A DNA stretch of 64,000 bases from a virus. The stretch spans positions 1 through 64,000 of IMG/VR virus record IMGVR_UViG_3300018432_000005; one strand, written 5' to 3'. Positions 61,854 through 64,000 of this stretch are shown piece after piece (the first letter of the stretch is position 1; every line of letters begins with the position of its first letter). The position numbers and the translations under genes were made by a program. The notes under the pieces were generated by a model that was given only the letters and a program-made list of their open reading frames with translations, had not been told where the DNA came from and made no database searches.

Positions 61854-64000
61854 ATGTCGTCTGCCTTCGACAGCACGCGGTACACCGCAGCGCAGATAGC
61901 CGAGCTTCAAGCCTCGGCCATCTCGCCCGAGATTGCAGATCGTCAGGGTCTGTTCTCGATCGATGACCCGCGTGCGGCGTCGAAGCTCTTCGGACGGACG
62001 GCGAAGATGTGGGAAGGGCACCTGCCGGTGCTCGTCTACCCGTACAAGATGCCGCTGCAGAGAGACCCGGTGCTCTTTCGTGGCAAGCCGGCCGTGCCGT
62101 TCGAGACGCGTCGCAAAGACCAGTCGATCGAACTGACGAAGTACGTGCAGGCCAAAGACTCCGGTACGCACATCATGTTCGGGCCGTCGCTGCTCGACCC
62201 GGCCGCGCTGCGCGACGTGAAGATCCCCGTCGTCATCACGGAGGGCGAAAAGAAGATGCTCGCGGCCGAGTCGGCCGGCATCAGCGCGATCGCCTTGCCC
62301 GGCGTGACGCAGTGGCACGTCAAAGGCGAGCGCTCGCTGCACCCGTACTTCGTGCACCTGGCGCTGCGCGAGCGCGAGGTGATGCTCTGCTTTGACTGTG
62401 ACGCCCTGTCGAACAAGGACGTACGAAAGCAGGAACTCGCGTTCGGGCGCGCGCTGCAGGCCATCGGCGCGCGCGTGTACATCGTCCGCTTTCCTCCGAG
62501 CGCGCCCAAGCTCGACGACTTCCTCGCGACGCACGAGCTCTCGGAGCTTCACGACCTGTTCGACGACGCGCGCAAGAACGGCCAGCTTCCGCCCGACACC
62601 ACGATGGCGGGCGCCTCGGACGAGAACTGGGCGCCCGTGCTGCCCAAGCTCCGCAGGGACGCAGAGTCGAACCTGCCGATCAAGGACGTCGACAACATCG
62701 CCCGCGTGCTGATGCTGCATCCGGCCTGGGCGGGTGTGCTCGCGTTCGACGCGCGCAGAGAGCGGCAAATCTTCCAACTCGTGCCGCCCTTCGCTGACGA
62801 CATGGCGGTCGAACGCGCGACGGTGCCTCGACCGCTGATCGATAGCGACGTGACGCGCGTCGGCGATTGGCTCGTCGCGCAAGGCTGTCTAGGTTGGGCG
62901 ACGCAGCCGCAGCCCTCGCAGCTCGAGCGCGCCATCGCGCTGACCTGTGAGCGCAACCGCATCGAGCGCGTGCGCGACTACCTGATCGCGCTCGTCTGGG
63001 ACCAAGTGCCGCGCCTGGACACCATGGCGCCCGTGTACTTCGGCGCCAAAGACACGACTTACACGCGGACGGTCGTCGCCAAGTGGATGCTGTCGGCGGT
63101 CGCGCGCGTGCGCACGCCGGGCTGCCAGGTCGACCATGTGCTCGTCCTCGAGGGAAAGCAGGGCATCGGCAAGTCGACGGCGCTGCGCACGCTCGCGGGC
63201 GACGACAACTTCTCGGACTCGCTGCCCGACATCACGACAAAGGACGCGCTCGAGCACTGCATCGGGCCGTGGATCATCGAGCTGGCCGAGCTCGACCATA
63301 TGAAGAAGAGCGAAGTCTCGACGCTCAAAGCCTTCGTGTCGCAGCGCGCGCCCGCCTTCCGCTCCGCCTACGCGCACCGGACGATGGAGCATCCCCGCCG
63401 CTGCGTGTTCGCGGCGTCGACGAACGAGTCGAGCTACCTCGTCGACCCGACGGGCGGTCGGCGCTTCTGGCCCATCGAGTGTCTGCGCATCGACACCGAC
63501 GGCCTCGCGCGCGACCGCGATCAACTCTGGGCAGAGGCGTTGCACCGCGTGCGGGCCGGCGAGTCGTGGCACATCACCGACCCCGAAGTACGCGCCCAGG
63601 CCGAAGAAGAGCAAGCCGACCGGCGACAGGTCGACCCATGGCACGAGGTCGTCGGGCCGTTCCTCAAGACGCGCAAGGTCGTCACCATCGGCGACGTGCT
63701 CGACCATCTCGGCTTTGGCCCCGAAGAGACGGTGCCCAGCTCTTTCAGCTCGTACGTGCGGCCGGCGTCGACGTCGACGCGCAAGGGATGGAAGTACGAC
63801 CAGCGCTCGAGCAACCGGGTCTCGGCCATCCTGCGCGAGCTCGGATGGGTGCGCCGTCAGGTGCGCATCGGAGGGGAACGTGTGTGGAAGTACGTCCTAG
63901 ACGACCCTCCCGGCACCACTAGTGGGAACACTGGTGACATAGTGGGGACAGCGCAACTCTTCGACATCAAAGGGAAGTCACCGGTGTCACCAGTGTCACC
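61854..64000 (+). CDS. Toprim-VapE primase-helicase (3' end outside window)
   Basis: At least 715 residues; open to the window end. N-terminal Toprim-like region with PVVITEGEKKMLAA and MLCFDCDALSN (DUF3854-type), then a VapE/SF3-like helicase domain: Walker A LEGKQGIGKST, Walker B WIIELAELD, KKSEVSTLKAFVSQR and ASTNESSYLVDPTGGRRFWPIE. Combines primer or ssDNA handling with unwinding at the phage origin. The C-terminal segment (after about residue 680) is encoded by 9-bp repeats. Confidence 0.88.
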   Translation, partial: MSSAFDSTRYTAAQIAELQASAISPEIADRQGLFSIDDPRAASKLFGRTAKMWEGHLPVLVYPYKMPLQRDPVLFRGKPAVPFETRRKDQSIELTKYVQAKDSGTHIMFGPSLLDPAALRDVKIPVVITEGEKKMLAAESAGISAIALPGVTQWHVKGERSLHPYFVHLALREREVMLCFDCDALSNKDVRKQELAFGRALQAIGARVYIVRFPPSAPKLDDFLATHELSELHDLFDDARKNGQLPPDTTMAGASDENWAPVLPKLRRDAESNLPIKDVDNIARVLMLHPAWAGVLAFDARRERQIFQLVPPFADDMAVERATVPRPLIDSDVTRVGDWLVAQGCLGWATQPQPSQLERAIALTCERNRIERVRDYLIALVWDQVPRLDTMAPVYFGAKDTTYTRTVVAKWMLSAVARVRTPGCQVDHVLVLEGKQGIGKSTALRTLAGDDNFSDSLPDITTKDALEHCIGPWIIELAELDHMKKSEVSTLKAFVSQRAPAFRSAYAHRTMEHPRRCVFAASTNESSYLVDPTGGRRFWPIECLRIDTDGLARDRDQLWAEALHRVRAGESWHITDPEVRAQAEEEQADRRQVDPWHEVVGPFLKTRKVVTIGDVLDHLGFGPEETVPSSFSSYVRPASTSTRKGWKYDQRSSNRVSAILRELGWVRRQVRIGGERVWKYVLDDPPGTTSGNTGDIVGTAQLFDIKGKSPVSPVS
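63918..64000 (+). repeat. Inverted 9-bp repeats at the end of the primase gene
   Basis: GTCACCGGT, GTCACCAGT and GTCACC in direct tandem (63977-64000), with reverse-oriented copies ACTGGTGAC (63930-63938) and the degenerate ACTAGTGGG and ATAGTGGGG nearby. They encode a disordered Ser/Pro/Val/Thr-rich tail. Iteron-like layout; continues beyond the window. Confidence 0.65.

Noticed and set aside
61308-62882. 524-codon antisense frame opposite the primase-helicase
   Set aside because: Toprim and VapE motifs on the + strand decide the coding strand.
1-64000. tRNA or rRNA genes
   Set aside because: Several hairpins were inspected (31877, 35356, 49504) but none forms a cloverleaf with a TTC arm; no rRNA sequence recognised.
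1-64000. Integrase, transposase or IS element
   Set aside because: No tyrosine or serine recombinase motif, Mu A-like transposase or terminal repeats were found; the HTH at 39569 is too short to be a transposase.

Overview
This is part of the genome of a temperate, contractile-tailed (myovirus-type) phage or phage-plasmid of a GC-rich bacterium. Head genes run in lambda order (large terminase, gpW-like, portal, protease with nested scaffold, decoration protein, major capsid). They are followed by a Mu-type contractile tail (sheath, tube, frameshifted chaperone, tape measure, gpN, gpP, gp45, gp46, gp47, gp48) and by tail-fibre and lysis genes. One gene on the opposite strand inside the tail operon encodes a lipoprotein with DxDGDGxGD-type repeats like those of MopE-family surface proteins of myxobacteria-like bacteria. 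That, with the base composition, suggests a host in or near the Myxococcota/Bradymonadota; this is an inference. Both edges cut genes: the terminase at the left and a VapE-type primase-helicase at the right.

Layout. 1-31064 (+): packaging, head, tail, fibres and lysis. 31065-33040: accessory block with two weak minus-strand ORFs, a hairpin-rich non-coding stretch and a minus-strand gene of unknown function. 33348-34822 (+): small accessory genes, the first with a ribbon-helix-helix (RHH) end. 34794-42640 (-): a tight operon of small genes headed by ParA and an RHH protein. 42929-45462 (+): small genes. 45449-48806 (-) and 48876-49414 (+): short genes, many with their own near-identical promoter. 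49551-59675 (-): recombination and replication functions (a RecD2-like helicase split into two genes, a vWA protein, a Cas4/RecB-like nuclease and neighbours). 59676-60006: regulatory region. 60007-64000 (+): an XRE regulator, a DNA methyltransferase and the primase-helicase.

The most interesting signal is a family of tandem degenerate 8-bp repeats (consensus near ACGTCTGA). They occur in at least seven places, five of them in front of phage genes, one in front of parA and one inside the gene for ParA's RHH partner; a two-unit fragment makes an eighth. ParA plus an RHH partner plus short tandem repeats upstream of parA is the layout of type Ib plasmid partition (ParF-ParG, delta-omega). I propose that this phage is kept as a plasmid prophage with dispersed centromere-like sites that also sit in front of lytic genes. 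No integrase is seen in this window, which fits but does not prove it.

A second system is a set of eight promoters between 46340 and 49210. Each joins a -35 TTGC, an 18-bp spacer (17 in one) and a -10 to the dyad AAACGCTTGC-N5-GCAAGCGTTT. Several drive leaderless genes, and the same TTGC-N18-TAnnnT-N6/7-ATG layout without the dyad appears at 42929 and at the XRE regulator at 60007.
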